A stretch of DNA of 64,000 nt from Sulfitobacter aestuariivivens (GCF_014763045.1 NZ_JACTAG010000002.1:558001-622000), one strand, 5' to 3'. Shown: positions 26,207-35,919, counted from the stretch's first letter. Notes: a model not told the origin generated them from the sequence alone. Numbers and translations: made by a program.

Positions 26207-28349
26207 CCCGCACCTGCCCGGGCCCTTCTTCCACGCGGCCAATGATATGCCCCTCACCGCCGGTCACGCGCAAAGCCTCAAGCACGCCGGCCACATCTTC
26301 GGACCGGACAGCCGCCAGCAATCCGCCCGCCGTCTGCGGATCATGCAGCAGCGGATCATCGCTTCCAGCGGCAGGCGCATCCGCCCGGTTGGCAGCCAGC
26401 AAGGTCGAAGCCACACCTGCCGCCGACAAAGCCCGCGCGCCCTCGTAAACCGGGATATCGCCCCCGTTCAGCACCAGATCCACACCTGATGCCCGCGCAA
26501 TCGCAAGTGCATGCCCCGCCAGCCCAAAGCCCGTCACATCGGTCATCGCATGTGCACCCGCCAACGCCTGCGCGGCACGATCCTGCGGCTGCGCCATGAT
26601 CTCAAGCAGGCGGGTTACGTCGGGCCCACGCGCCTGCCCCTGCATATGCGCCGCCAGAATGACACCCGATCCGATAGGCCGCGTCAGGACCAGGGCATCC
26701 CCCACCTGCGCCCCGGCGTGCGTGATGGGCTGGCCCAGCGTCGTCCCTGTCACCGTAAAACCAATCGTCAGTTCCGCCCCCATGGTGGTGTGGCCCCCCA
26801 CCAATTGACCGCCAACCTCGCCCAAAAGGCCCGTCACGGTGCGCGTGATTTCCTCCAGCGTCCGGGCCTGCAATTCGGGCGACATCTGCGGCAGAACAAT
26901 GCTCGACAACAACGCCTGCGGTGCCGCCCCCATCGCCCAGACATCCCCCAGCGCATGCACCAACGCGATCCGCGTCATCATCACGGGATCGGCAATGAAG
27001 CTGCGCAAATGATCCGTACTGATCACCTGAAATGTCCCGTCCGGCCCCTTCAGGATCGCCGCATCATCCCCCGCACCTGCAAGGATATCGCCCTCGACAG
27101 GCACCACATCTGCCAGCGCCCCCGCCAACACACCGCCGCCCACCTTGGCCCCGCATCCGCCACACAGCGGCTTTGCGGCCAGCATGTCGCGCACCCCACC
27201 GGCAACCTCTCCCGGAACCGGCGCCACCGCCATGGCCGGCAAATTCTCCAATCGGTCCATGAACGCCCGATCAATCCGATCCTTCCACTGCCACATCAGG
27301 CCGCCCCTGAAAACGCGGCCAAATTTTTCGGCCATCGCGGACTTTCCGCCCAGCGATATCAGCTTGAGGTAATCACGCTGCGGCCTGAATTCCCTGCGCA
27401 CCCCCCCGCTCAGCGCAGCCCGCAGATTATGTTTCAGCACCGGTGCCGCCCGCACCGCAAAGACCCCCGCCTTGGGCCGTGGGGCATGGGCCATATGCGC
27501 ACAATCGCCGACGGCAAAAAGCCTCTCGTCCCCTTTCACTCCCAAATCAGAGCCGACCTCAATGAATCCGTCCACCAACGGCAAATCCGTCTGCGCCAGC
27601 CAGTCGTGTGCGAACGCCCCCGCAGCGCCAACCGTGAACCGCGCCGCCACATCCGACTGCCCCGCGATGCGCACAGTATCCGCCGTGACCGCCTCGACCA
27701 CTGCATCACAACGCACCTTCACCCCAAGGGCTGCCATCTCCTCCAGCATGATCTCGCGCCCGCGATTCGTCACAACCGTGATCTGCGGCCCGGCCTCGAT
27801 CACCGTCACGGCGGGCGTGACCCCCCGGGCGCGCAGCGCAAAAGCCATCGCCATCGACACCTCGCAGCCCGCAACCCCGCCACCGATCACCGCGATCTCG
27901 GCAGGGACATCCCCCGCCCCGGCCCGATCCCGAAAGTCCCGCCACCGGGCCGCAAAGACATCCAACGGCTTCGCCCCGACACCATGTGCCGCAAACCCCG
28001 GCAGATCCATCTCAGCCGTGATCCCGATATCGACAGAGGCGACATCATAGGCCACCGCCCCCCAGCCCTCGACGTCAATGCGCCGGGCCACACGATCAAG
28101 AGCCACCGCCTTGCCAAGGATCAGCCGCGCACCCGCGTGCTGACACAGACGCACCAGATCAATTTCCAGCTCATCGCGCCCATAATGGCCCGCCACATGA
28201 CCCGGCAGCATGCCCGTATAAGGCGCTGTCGGTCCCGGATTGATCACTGTCAGCCGCGCTCCCGGCAAGGGATCCATCCCCCAGGCCCGCAGCACCAGGG
28301 CATGCGCATGCCCTCCCCCGACCAACACCAGATCGCGAGTCAGCGGCAC
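26199..28349 (-). CDS. selD: Selenophosphate synthetase SelD fused to an N-terminal NADH-dehydrogenase-like FAD domain
   Basis: A 716-residue fusion. Residues 1 to about 370 are a pyridine nucleotide-disulfide oxidoreductase/NDH-2-like domain (LVLVGGGHAHALVL at the start, IAVIGGGVAGCEVSMAMAF, ERLFAVGDCAHM). Residues about 390-716 are selenide, water dikinase, with CGGCGAKVGGG giving catalytic Cys396 (cysteine, not selenocysteine) and Lys402, and GAGDDAAIL, STDHL, MTDVTGFGLAGH downstream. The flavin domain may supply reduced selenium. The GTG at 28349 (GAGGGCT upstream) fits the conserved start VPLTRDLVLVGGG; an ATG at 28427 would add an unlikely leader. With selU next door the use is tRNA selenouridine; no selA or selB is seen here. 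Confidence 0.92.
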   Translation of the reverse strand: MPLTRDLVLVGGGHAHALVLRAWGMDPLPGARLTVINPGPTAPYTGMLPGHVAGHYGRDELEIDLVRLCQHAGARLILGKAVALDRVARRIDVEGWGAVAYDVASVDIGITAEMDLPGFAAHGVGAKPLDVFAARWRDFRDRAGAGDVPAEIAVIGGGVAGCEVSMAMAFALRARGVTPAVTVIEAGPQITVVTNRGREIMLEEMAALGVKVRCDAVVEAVTADTVRIAGQSDVAARFTVGAAGAFAHDWLAQTDLPLVDGFIEVGSDLGVKGDERLFAVGDCAHMAHAPRPKAGVFAVRAAPVLKHNLRAALSGGVRREFRPQRDYLKLISLGGKSAMAEKFGRVFRGGLMWQWKDRIDRAFMDRLENLPAMAVAPVPGEVAGGVRDMLAAKPLCGGCGAKVGGGVLAGALADVVPVEGDILAGAGDDAAILKGPDGTFQVISTDHLRSFIADPVMMTRIALVHALGDVWAMGAAPQALLSSIVLPQMSPELQARTLEEITRTVTGLLGEVGGQLVGGHTTMGAELTIGFTVTGTTLGQPITHAGAQVGDALVLTRPIGSGVILAAHMQGQARGPDVTRLLEIMAQPQDRAAQALAGAHAMTDVTGFGLAGHALAIARASGVDLVLNGGDIPVYEGARALSAAGVASTLLAANRADAPAAGSDDPLLHDPQTAGGLLAAVRSEDVAGVLEALRVTGGEGHIIGRVEEGPGQVRVS

Positions 28350-28401
28350 AGCCCTCAACACGGATTTTCTCTTTCTCTGGCCATAACATTCCCAGGATGT
28401 T

Positions 28402-28420
28402 TGAAGGACAGCGTCCTTCA
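28402..28420. other. Short perfect hairpin upstream of selD
   Basis: An 8-bp perfect stem (TGAAGGAC / GTCCTTCA) with a 3-nt loop lies about 50 bp upstream of the preferred selD start, between selD and the dnaE2 stop. No T-tract follows on either strand, so it is not an obvious terminator. It may be an operator or mRNA leader structure. Confidence 0.35.
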
Positions 28421-28487
28421 TTCCCAAAACAAGATCGCATGCGGCCCCTGGGCCGCTCCTTTTCCTACCCCTGACACAAACGCGGCG

Positions 28488-31400
28488 CTAATGAAAATCC
28501 CGCGACTTGGGGATCACGCGCACATCGCGCGGATGCTTGCGCGGGCTGACCTGCCCTGGGATCGGATGCGTCGGATGATCCCCGCGCACCGTGGTGGCAG
28601 GTACCGGGCTGTCGGCCAGCGCATCCAGCCGCTCCGTCCGGTTCTCCAGATGATCGGCCACCACATGAATGACCCGCCCGTCGCTCTGCACGCGCCCCTG
28701 CACCACCAGCAGCCGCGCCGCCATGATCACGCGCCGATACGCCTCGAACATCTTTGGCCAGATCACCAGATTGGCCACCCCCGTCTCATCCTCCAGCGTG
28801 ATGAAACACACCCCCTTGGCAGACCCGGGCTTTTGGCGCACCAGCACCAGCCCGGCCAGCTGCACCCGCTGCCCATGCCACATCCCCGGCAAGGCCTCGG
28901 CCGCAGCAAACCCCTGTTTACGCAAACTGGCCCGGAAAAAACTGACCGGATGCGCCTTCAGCGACAACCGCAGCGTCTGATAATCGGATACCACATGCTC
29001 CGCCTGCGGCATGGCGGGCAAGCTCACCACCGGCTCTGCCCCCTCATCGCGCGTCTCCGCATGGGCGAAAATCGGCAAATCCGGCGCGTCCTTGAGGGCC
29101 TGCGCCTGCCACAACGCCTGCCGCCGACAAGTCCCCATGTTCCGCATGGCATCGGCGGCCGCCAACCGCCGCACGGTGCCCCGATCCAGCTTGGCGCGTT
29201 CCTTCAGATCCGCCACATCCTCAAACGGCCGATCCCGCGCCGCCACAATGCGCAGCGCCGCCTCCTGGCGCATCCCATCTACCTGCCGCATGCCAAGGCG
29301 CAGCGCAAATCCCTTGCCACAAGGCTCCAGCGTGCAATCCCAGTCCGAGAAATCCACATCCACCCCGCGCACCTCGACCCCATGCTCGCGCGCATCCCGC
29401 ACAATCTGTGCGGGCGCGTAAAACCCCATGGGCTGGGAATTGAGCAATGCACAGGCAAAGACATCCGGATAATGGCACTTCATCCACGACGACACATAGA
29501 CCAGCTTGGCAAAGCTCGCCGCATGGCTTTCAGGAAACCCATATTCCCCAAACCCCTTGATCTGGTCAAAACACCGCTGCGCAAAATCCGGGTCATAGCC
29601 CCGGTCCGTCATCCGCCCGACCATCTTGTTCTGCAAGGTCTCGATCGTTCCGCGCGACCGGAACGTGGCCATGGCTTTGCGCAACTCATTGGCCTCCTTG
29701 GGCGAAAACTTGGCCGCATCAATGGCGATCTTCATCGCCTGCTCCTGAAAGATCGGCACCCCCAGCGTGCGCCCCAATATCTTCAACAGCTCATCCTGCG
29801 GATGCTCAGGCCCCGGCGCGGGATAGCTCACCCCCTCGATGCGCTGCCGCCGCCGCAGAAACGGATGCACCATATCCCCCTGAATGGGCCCGGGCCGCAC
29901 AATGGCCACCTCGATCACCAGATCATAAAAGGTGCGCGGCCGCAGCTTGGGCAACATCGCCATCTGCGCCCGGCTCTCGACCTGAAACACCCCCAGGCTG
30001 TCCCCGGCGCACAGCATATCATAGGTATCGGGATCTTCCTGCGGCACGGTGGCCAGCTCATAATCCGCGCCGTAATGCGCCCGCATCAGATCAAACGCCT
30101 TGGCAATGCAGGTCAGCATCCCCAAGGCCAGCACATCGACCTTGAAAATCCCCAAGGCATCAATGTCATCCTTGTCCCACTCGATGAACGACCGCTCCGG
30201 CATCGCGCCATTGCCAATCGGCACCATCTCGGTCAAAGGCCTCTCCGTCAGAATAAACCCGCCCACATGCTGGCTCAGATGCCGGGGCATGCCCGTCATC
30301 TCCTGCGCCAGCTTGATCACGCGCCGCAGATACGGATCACTCAGATCCATGCCTGCCTCTTTCACCCGCTCATCACGCACATCCGCCTCGAACGAGCCCC
30401 AGATCGTGCTGGACAGCTTACTGGTCACATCCTCCGACAACCCCATCGCCTTGCCAACCTCCCGAATGGCCGACCGGGGCCGGTAATGAATGACCGTCGC
30501 ACAAAGCCCGGCGCGCGCCCGCCCGTACTTGGCATACATGTACTGAATGACTTCCTCGCGCCGCTCATGCTCGAAATCGACGTCAATGTCGGGCGGCTCA
30601 TCCCGCTCCTCACTGAGGAACCGCTCAAACAGCACATCATGCTCCTCGGGATCAACGCTGGTGATCCCCAGACAAAAGCACACCGCCGAATTCGCCGCTG
30701 ACCCGCGCCCCTGACACAGGATCGGCGGTTCTGCCTCTTCGCGCGCGAACCGCACAATGTCATTGATGGTCAGAAAATACCGCGCGATCTTCTTTTCCCG
30801 GATCAGCGCAAATTCCTTCTCGATGATCCCCCTGATCCGCGCCGACACACCATCCGGGTAGCGCCGCGCGGCCCCCGCCCAGGTCAGACGCTCCAGTTCT
30901 TCCTGCGCGGTGCGCCCCTCAGGCTCGATCTCATGCGGATACTCGTACTTCAGATCATCCAGCGAAAACGCAATGTCATCCGCAACCGCCCGCGTGGCGC
31001 GCACCGCATGCGGCCAGCGATCAAACAACCGACACATCTCGGCAGGCGATTTCAGATAGCGCTCCGCATTGGCCTCCAGCAAAAACCCTGCCTTATCAAT
31101 GGTCACGCCTTCGCGAATGCAGCTCATCACATCCTGCAAGGGCCGCCTGTGGGGGGCGTGATAGAGCACATCATTGGTGGCCAGTATCCCCAACCCATGC
31201 GCCCGCGCCATCCCGTCCAGCCGATGAATGCGCGCCACATCATCCCCGCGATAAAGATAGCTGGCGCCGATATACCGCATCCCCGGCAGCGCCTTCACAA
31301 GCCGCGCCAGGCCCGCCTCGAATACCTCCAGATTTTCCGGCGGCATGACAATCAAATGCACACCTTCCGCGTGGGCACACAGCATCTCCAGCGTCAGATG

Positions 31401-31799
31401 CGTCTCGCCCTTTTCCTGCCAGCCCCCGTCAACATCCGCCATCTTGCCCTTGGAGAGCAACGTGGACAGCCGCGCATACCCCGCCTGATCACGCGGATAG
31501 GCCAGGATCTCCGCCCCACACATCAACACCAGGCGCGACCCAATGAGCGGACGCACCCTGGCCCGTTTGGCCTCGGTATGAATGCGCACAACACCCGCCA
31601 GCGTATTGTGATCCGCAACCCCGACAGCGTGATACCCCAACGCATTGGCCGTGGCCGTCAGATCCACCGCATCGGATGCCGCACGCAAAAACGAAAAACA
31701 ACTGGCCAGCCCCAGCTCCACATAAGGACCGGGGGGATGGGCGCGAAACGGCTCATCCTCCTCCAGCGTCCGACGCTTATGCCCCTCCTGTTGTGGCAC
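28488..31799 (-). CDS. dnaE2: Error-prone DNA polymerase III alpha subunit DnaE2
   Basis: A 1103-residue C-family polymerase shorter than replicative DnaE. An N-terminal PHP domain (YVELGLASCFSFLRAASDAVDL, GVADHNTLAGVVRIHTEAKR) is followed by the palm with the catalytic pair in PDIDVDFEHERR (about Asp401 and Asp403), GRGSAANSAVCFCLGITSVDP, the fingers region and a C-terminal OB-fold (VQLAGLVLVRQKPGSAKGVCFITLEDETG). It extends past lesions in SOS mutagenesis together with ImuA and ImuB encoded upstream. A GTG at 31799 is the only plausible start before the conserved region. It is separated from imuB by 127 bp. Confidence 0.95.
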   Translation of the reverse strand: MPQQEGHKRRTLEEDEPFRAHPPGPYVELGLASCFSFLRAASDAVDLTATANALGYHAVGVADHNTLAGVVRIHTEAKRARVRPLIGSRLVLMCGAEILAYPRDQAGYARLSTLLSKGKMADVDGGWQEKGETHLTLEMLCAHAEGVHLIVMPPENLEVFEAGLARLVKALPGMRYIGASYLYRGDDVARIHRLDGMARAHGLGILATNDVLYHAPHRRPLQDVMSCIREGVTIDKAGFLLEANAERYLKSPAEMCRLFDRWPHAVRATRAVADDIAFSLDDLKYEYPHEIEPEGRTAQEELERLTWAGAARRYPDGVSARIRGIIEKEFALIREKKIARYFLTINDIVRFAREEAEPPILCQGRGSAANSAVCFCLGITSVDPEEHDVLFERFLSEERDEPPDIDVDFEHERREEVIQYMYAKYGRARAGLCATVIHYRPRSAIREVGKAMGLSEDVTSKLSSTIWGSFEADVRDERVKEAGMDLSDPYLRRVIKLAQEMTGMPRHLSQHVGGFILTERPLTEMVPIGNGAMPERSFIEWDKDDIDALGIFKVDVLALGMLTCIAKAFDLMRAHYGADYELATVPQEDPDTYDMLCAGDSLGVFQVESRAQMAMLPKLRPRTFYDLVIEVAIVRPGPIQGDMVHPFLRRRQRIEGVSYPAPGPEHPQDELLKILGRTLGVPIFQEQAMKIAIDAAKFSPKEANELRKAMATFRSRGTIETLQNKMVGRMTDRGYDPDFAQRCFDQIKGFGEYGFPESHAASFAKLVYVSSWMKCHYPDVFACALLNSQPMGFYAPAQIVRDAREHGVEVRGVDVDFSDWDCTLEPCGKGFALRLGMRQVDGMRQEAALRIVAARDRPFEDVADLKERAKLDRGTVRRLAAADAMRNMGTCRRQALWQAQALKDAPDLPIFAHAETRDEGAEPVVSLPAMPQAEHVVSDYQTLRLSLKAHPVSFFRASLRKQGFAAAEALPGMWHGQRVQLAGLVLVRQKPGSAKGVCFITLEDETGVANLVIWPKMFEAYRRVIMAARLLVVQGRVQSDGRVIHVVADHLENRTERLDALADSPVPATTVRGDHPTHPIPGQVSPRKHPRDVRVIPKSRDFH

Positions 31800-31926
31800 G
31801 CAGCAGCTTGCCCCCTTTCACCCTTTTTCAAATACCTGAATGCCGCCTTCTCCCCACAAAACCACGCCCATAAAACGCGCCATACGGGATGGCGGGAGGG
31901 GCGTCGCGGCACGCGCGCGCCTCCCG

Positions 31927-33471
31927 TCAGGCAAACACCCCATGCAGAAACCAGCGCGGGTCGCCCCCACGCCCGTCTCCCAGTATCCCCTCACGATACA
32001 GCCAGAACCGCCGCCCGCCCTGCACCTCGACCTTGTAATAATCCCGCAGTCGCGTGCCGGGGCGGTCCTGCCACCACTCGGGCGCGATCCGCTCGGGCCC
32101 TTCATGCCGCGTGCTCAGATAGGACACCCGCCGCCAGGAAAACCGCGCCGGCGGGCCTTCGGGCACGGCATAAAGCACCGCAATCTCCTCGGGCGGCATC
32201 AACACACGCACCGGCCGGTCGCGCAAAAGCACAGGTGCCGCCTCGGCCTTCCCCGCCAGGGCAGGCACCCGTCCCTCGACCCGCTCGGGCAGATGGCTTT
32301 CCGTCCAGGTGGACCAGCTGATCTTCTGCGGCCCCAACCGTGCGCTCAGGCGGTCCAGCAACCCGGCCACATCCCGTGCGGCATCGCGTGCGCCATCCAG
32401 CGGGTCCTGATGCAACGCCAGCGGTTCGGCCCGCAAAGCCTCCAGCGTCAGCAGATCAAACCCGAAACCGGGGTCAATCCCCTCCAGCTTGCCCGTCAGC
32501 AACCGCAACAAATGCGCAGGCTCCCGGCTGGGCTGCGCCAGCGCCACATCCCGGCTGCGCCACTCCCCATCAACGCGGTAAATGGTCAGCCGCAATTGCC
32601 GCGCGCCCTGTTCGGCGCCAGCCATCTGCGCACAAAGATCTTCTGCCAGCCCATCCAGATGCGGCACCGGATCAATCACAGGCTCTGCCAGCCGTGCCCG
32701 CGCCAGCCAGCGCTGCCCCTCGGGCGGCGCATTCAACGGGTCCGCCGCCCGCCCCAGCGCCCGGTCCAGCAACACCAGCGGATTGCGGTCCGCCGCCAAC
32801 CGGTCAAACCGCCGCATGAGCGCCACGCGCGGCACCTCCATCAGCAGCCCCAGCGTCTTCAGCCCCAGACGATGCAAAAGCCGCACCGTCTCGACCTCCA
32901 GCCGCAGGGCCGCCACAGGCAGCGGTGCCACCGCCGCCGCCACATCATCGGCACCGCACACGGCCCCCGCAGGGCCGAACCGCGCCAGCATCTGCGCCGC
33001 TCCGCGCGTCGGTGCCATCGCCAGTCGCGCACTCAGCCCCTGCATGCGAAACCGCGTCGCCATATCGCGCAGCATCGCCGCCTCGCCGCCAAACAAATGC
33101 GCCGCCCCGGTGACATCCATCACGATCCCGTCGTGCGCATCGCGCACCGTCCACGGACACCACCGCCGCGCCCAAAGGGCGACCCGGTCCAAAAGCTTGA
33201 GATCCCCCGCAGGATCCGCGTTTTCCACGTGCAAATCGGGATGAATGGCCTGCACATCGACCACCCGCGCGCCCAACTCGATCCCCAGAGCCTTTGCCGC
33301 CGCACTGAGCGCATGCACCACCGGCCCATGGCTGCCGGGCGCGGCCAGGATCACCGGCACCGTATCATCCGGCAACGTCCGTTGCTGGCTGACGATCCGG
33401 CGCCACCGATCCATCGCCAGATCGGGAAACCAGGCTGAGACGATCCTCGGAGTGGGCTGCACCTGCGTCAT
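31927..33471 (-). CDS. imuB: ImuB, Y-family-like DNA polymerase subunit of the mutasome
   Basis: A 514-residue DinB/UmuC-like protein. Where active Y-family polymerases have the first catalytic aspartate near the N-terminus it reads AWFPDLAMDRWRR, as in ImuB, which lacks polymerase activity and instead links DnaE2 to the beta clamp. The middle contains the little-finger-like region and LRLTIYRVDGEWRSRD; the end has PGTRLRDYYKVEVQGGRRFWLYREG, conserved in ImuB. Start 33471 overlaps the imuA 3' end by 107 bp in another frame; the longer frame to 33540 is Arg-rich and poorly conserved. A later start is possible. Confidence 0.9.
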   Translation of the reverse strand: MTQVQPTPRIVSAWFPDLAMDRWRRIVSQQRTLPDDTVPVILAAPGSHGPVVHALSAAAKALGIELGARVVDVQAIHPDLHVENADPAGDLKLLDRVALWARRWCPWTVRDAHDGIVMDVTGAAHLFGGEAAMLRDMATRFRMQGLSARLAMAPTRGAAQMLARFGPAGAVCGADDVAAAVAPLPVAALRLEVETVRLLHRLGLKTLGLLMEVPRVALMRRFDRLAADRNPLVLLDRALGRAADPLNAPPEGQRWLARARLAEPVIDPVPHLDGLAEDLCAQMAGAEQGARQLRLTIYRVDGEWRSRDVALAQPSREPAHLLRLLTGKLEGIDPGFGFDLLTLEALRAEPLALHQDPLDGARDAARDVAGLLDRLSARLGPQKISWSTWTESHLPERVEGRVPALAGKAEAAPVLLRDRPVRVLMPPEEIAVLYAVPEGPPARFSWRRVSYLSTRHEGPERIAPEWWQDRPGTRLRDYYKVEVQGGRRFWLYREGILGDGRGGDPRWFLHGVFA

Positions 33472-34084
33472 AGCCCGCCCGCCACACGCCGGGCGCGCGC
33501 CCGCGCGCGCGGAAAAGCTCGGCCTCCCACAAGGGCGCACCGGGGGCCTGGGGGTCGTAGGGATGCGCGGCGGACGGCAGGGACCGCAACCGCCAGCGCT
33601 CGCGTGCAGCGCTCAATGCCCCGTCCTCGCCCGTGCGGATCAGCCAGATCGGTACGCCAGAGGCCTCCGCCCGCAGCGCGAGCCGCTTGGTCGCGGTGAA
33701 ACTCAGCACCTCGGGCGCGCCATGTATTTCGCCGACCACAGCGGCCAGCCCGGCGCACCCCGCGCCCTCTTCCATCGCCCACAGTACATCGCGCGGATGG
33801 CTGACCTCGACCCGCAGCACCTTGCCCTTGAACCCGAACGCTGCCAGCGCAGGCCCATACAAACGCCCGTTCTCGCGCTGCGACATCCGGTCGGACACCC
33901 ACATCACCGGGGCCGCACTGCCCGGCAGGCACGACAGCACAAACCCCGTGATCGCCGCGTCGAACGGCGCATCCGAAATCACATCGCGCAGCACCGCATC
34001 CCCGCCCCCGGGGCGTGGCACATCCTGCACCAAGCGTTTTGAAGACAGGGAAATCACCTGCCCAAAAGAAGAATCGGTCACCAT
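33365..34084 (-). CDS. imuA: ImuA, RecA-like mutasome protein
   Basis: A 239-residue ImuA. Conserved marks are VISLSSKRL near the N-terminus, ITGFVLSCLPGSAAPVMWVSDRMSQRENGRLYGPALAAFG, LRVEVSHPRDVLWAMEEGAGCAGLAAVVGEI, and ATKRLALRAEASGVPIWLIR. It belongs to the RecA/SulA fold and is needed for DnaE2-dependent mutagenesis. GGAGGG stands 4 bp before ATG 34084; GTG 34081 with better spacing is an equally good start. It is the first gene of imuA-imuB-dnaE2 and carries an exact alphaproteobacterial LexA box just upstream. Confidence 0.9.
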   Translation of the reverse strand: MVTDSSFGQVISLSSKRLVQDVPRPGGGDAVLRDVISDAPFDAAITGFVLSCLPGSAAPVMWVSDRMSQRENGRLYGPALAAFGFKGKVLRVEVSHPRDVLWAMEEGAGCAGLAAVVGEIHGAPEVLSFTATKRLALRAEASGVPIWLIRTGEDGALSAARERWRLRSLPSAAHPYDPQAPGAPLWEAELFRARGRAPGVWRAGYDAGAAHSEDRLSLVSRSGDGSVAPDRQPATDVAG

Positions 34085-34098
34085 GCATCCCTCCATAT

Positions 34099-34113
34099 GT
34101 TCACTTTTTGTTC
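34099..34113. promoter_or_regulatory. LexA (SOS) box GTTC-N7-GTTC
   Basis: GTTCACTTTTTGTTC matches exactly the direct-repeat LexA operator of alphaproteobacteria, GTTC-N7-GTTC. It ends 15 bp upstream of the imuA start. Repression of the imuA-imuB-dnaE2 genes by LexA, with induction by DNA damage, follows from established knowledge of these cassettes. Confidence 0.85.
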
Positions 34114-34338
34114 TATATGAAAAGAGCTGGAAAAGCGAGATGGTTCCGAAAATTTCAGGTCACAGCATCAACCATGTCTCCTAGAACCACAGCCACTGCC
34201 CGCCGGGCCAGCGCCGACCCGTGGGGCGGGCAGACGATGGCCCGGCGCCTGCGCCTTGATTCCGGGCCCCCGTGGCCTCCTCAACGATCACCCAGAACAC
34301 GCATTGCAAACCAGCCCCAAACCGTCTTGGATGCCCGC

Positions 34339-35919
34339 ATGACACGTCAACAAAACGCCTCATGGCACATCACCAAACCCGCCCTCAGCTCTGACGCAGG
34401 CATCATCGCCGCCCAATCCCGCGTCGCCGCAACCGCAGGCGCGCGTATCCTTGCCCGGGGCGGCAACGCAGTGGACGCCGCCATCGCCACTTCCTTTGCG
34501 CTGGGTGCGGCTGAACCCTGGATGAGCGGCATGGGCGGCGGCGGCTATATGGTGGTGCGCATGGCCGATGATCCCGCACCAAAGGTCATCGAATTCGGCA
34601 TGCGTGCCCCAAAAGGGCTGCGCATTGAGGACTACCCCATCGTGGGCGGCAAGGCCGGGGACCTCTTTCCATGGCCCGCTGTCAAGGACGACGCCAACGT
34701 CTTTGGCGCCCGCGCGGTCGCAGTCCCCGGAAACGTGGCCGGCATGGGACTGGCCCATGAAACCTTCGCGACAATGGACTGGGCCACCCTGCTGGCCCCG
34801 GCCATCACGCTGGCCACAGACGGCCTGCCGGTCGATTGGTATGCACAGCTGATCCTGGCCGGATCCGCCCCAGATCTGGCGGCCTTCCCGGCCTCTGCCG
34901 AAACCTTTCTGGATGCAGGCGGCTACCTCAAGGCCATGGACTGGACCGCACTGGGCGATACCCGCTGTGACCTCAACCGCCTCGCAGCCTCCCTCCGCAC
35001 CGTCGCGGAAAACGGCCCCCGCGCTTTTTATGACGGACCTCTTGCCGACAGCATCATCGCCGATCTGCAAGCGGCCGGTGGACGGCACGCCATCGAAGAC
35101 CTGCAAAGCTACCGCGCCACCCTGACATCAGCATCTGAACACAGCTACCGCGGCCACCGCGTCTTTGGCGCACCGCGCCTGACCGCGGGCCCCACCCTGA
35201 ACCACGCGCTGGACCTGTTGACCGAATGGCACCCCGACGGCACTAAACCAGATGCCACAGCCTATGCCGCCTACGACGCCGCCCTGCGCACCGCCAATGC
35301 CGCGCGCTATGAAACCATGGGCGACACCGACCACGAACCGGACCCGTCCTGCACCAGCCACTTCAACGTGGTGGACGCGGCAGGCAACATGGTGGCCGTG
35401 ACCCAGACCTTGCTGTCGATCTTTGGCTCGCGACTGATGCTGCCGACAAGTGGCATCCTGATGAACAACGGCATCATGTGGTTTGACCCCGAATCGGGCA
35501 AAGCGAACTCCATTGCGCCCGACAAACGCTGCCTGACGAACATGTGCCCGACCCTGCTTGAACGCAGCGATGGCGCGCGCTTTGCCCTTGGCGCCTCAGG
35601 CGGGCGCAAGATCCTGCCTTCAGTGGCACAACTGACGTCCTTCCTGCTGGACTACGGCATGGACCTCGACGCGGCCCTGCACACGCCCCGCATCGATTCC
35701 AGCCTCGCAGAAGCAACCATCGTGGATGACAGCATGCCCGCGCCGGTGCTCTCAGAGCTGCAAGAAATGCTCGGCGCAATGGTCCCCGCACCGCGCACGA
35801 TCTACCCGCTGCATTTCGCCTGCCCTTCTGCGGTCTCGCGCACCGGCACCCGGAACGCCGGCGCCACCGAAGTCACCGCGCCCTGGGCCGATGCCGTCGC
35901 TGCCGCCGATCCCGCCTAA
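34339..35919 (+). CDS. ggt: Gamma-glutamyltransferase (Ntn hydrolase) family protein
   Basis: A 526-residue GGT homologue. The autoprocessing/catalytic threonine is expected at Thr339 in DPSCTSHFNVVDAAGNMVAVTQTL, and the small-subunit motifs GSRLMLPTSGILMNNGIMWFD and ALGASGGRKILPSVAQ are present. The large-subunit start AGARILARGGNAVDAAIATSFALG is typical. GGTs transfer gamma-glutamyl groups or hydrolyse gamma-glutamyl amides. No signal peptide is visible from ATG 34339, so it may be cytoplasmic and act on gamma-glutamylated intermediates rather than glutathione. In-frame sequence upstream to 34015 crosses the LexA box and is not coding. It is a single gene. Confidence 0.87.
   Translation: MTRQQNASWHITKPALSSDAGIIAAQSRVAATAGARILARGGNAVDAAIATSFALGAAEPWMSGMGGGGYMVVRMADDPAPKVIEFGMRAPKGLRIEDYPIVGGKAGDLFPWPAVKDDANVFGARAVAVPGNVAGMGLAHETFATMDWATLLAPAITLATDGLPVDWYAQLILAGSAPDLAAFPASAETFLDAGGYLKAMDWTALGDTRCDLNRLAASLRTVAENGPRAFYDGPLADSIIADLQAAGGRHAIEDLQSYRATLTSASEHSYRGHRVFGAPRLTAGPTLNHALDLLTEWHPDGTKPDATAYAAYDAALRTANAARYETMGDTDHEPDPSCTSHFNVVDAAGNMVAVTQTLLSIFGSRLMLPTSGILMNNGIMWFDPESGKANSIAPDKRCLTNMCPTLLERSDGARFALGASGGRKILPSVAQLTSFLLDYGMDLDAALHTPRIDSSLAEATIVDDSMPAPVLSELQEMLGAMVPAPRTIYPLHFACPSAVSRTGTRNAGATEVTAPWADAVAAADPA

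Noticed and set aside
26511..30701. A 1396-codon plus-strand open frame
   Set aside because: It is antisense to selD and dnaE2, has extreme Arg/His/Pro content typical of GC-rich shadow frames, and shows no recognisable domain.
31840..33438. A 532-codon plus-strand open frame opposite imuB
   Set aside because: Composition is Arg/Pro/His-rich with no motif; the minus-strand ImuB reading has clear family features.
34015..34338. N-terminal extension of the gamma-glutamyltransferase
   Set aside because: The extension overlaps imuA and its LexA box and is low-complexity; family similarity begins just after ATG 34339.
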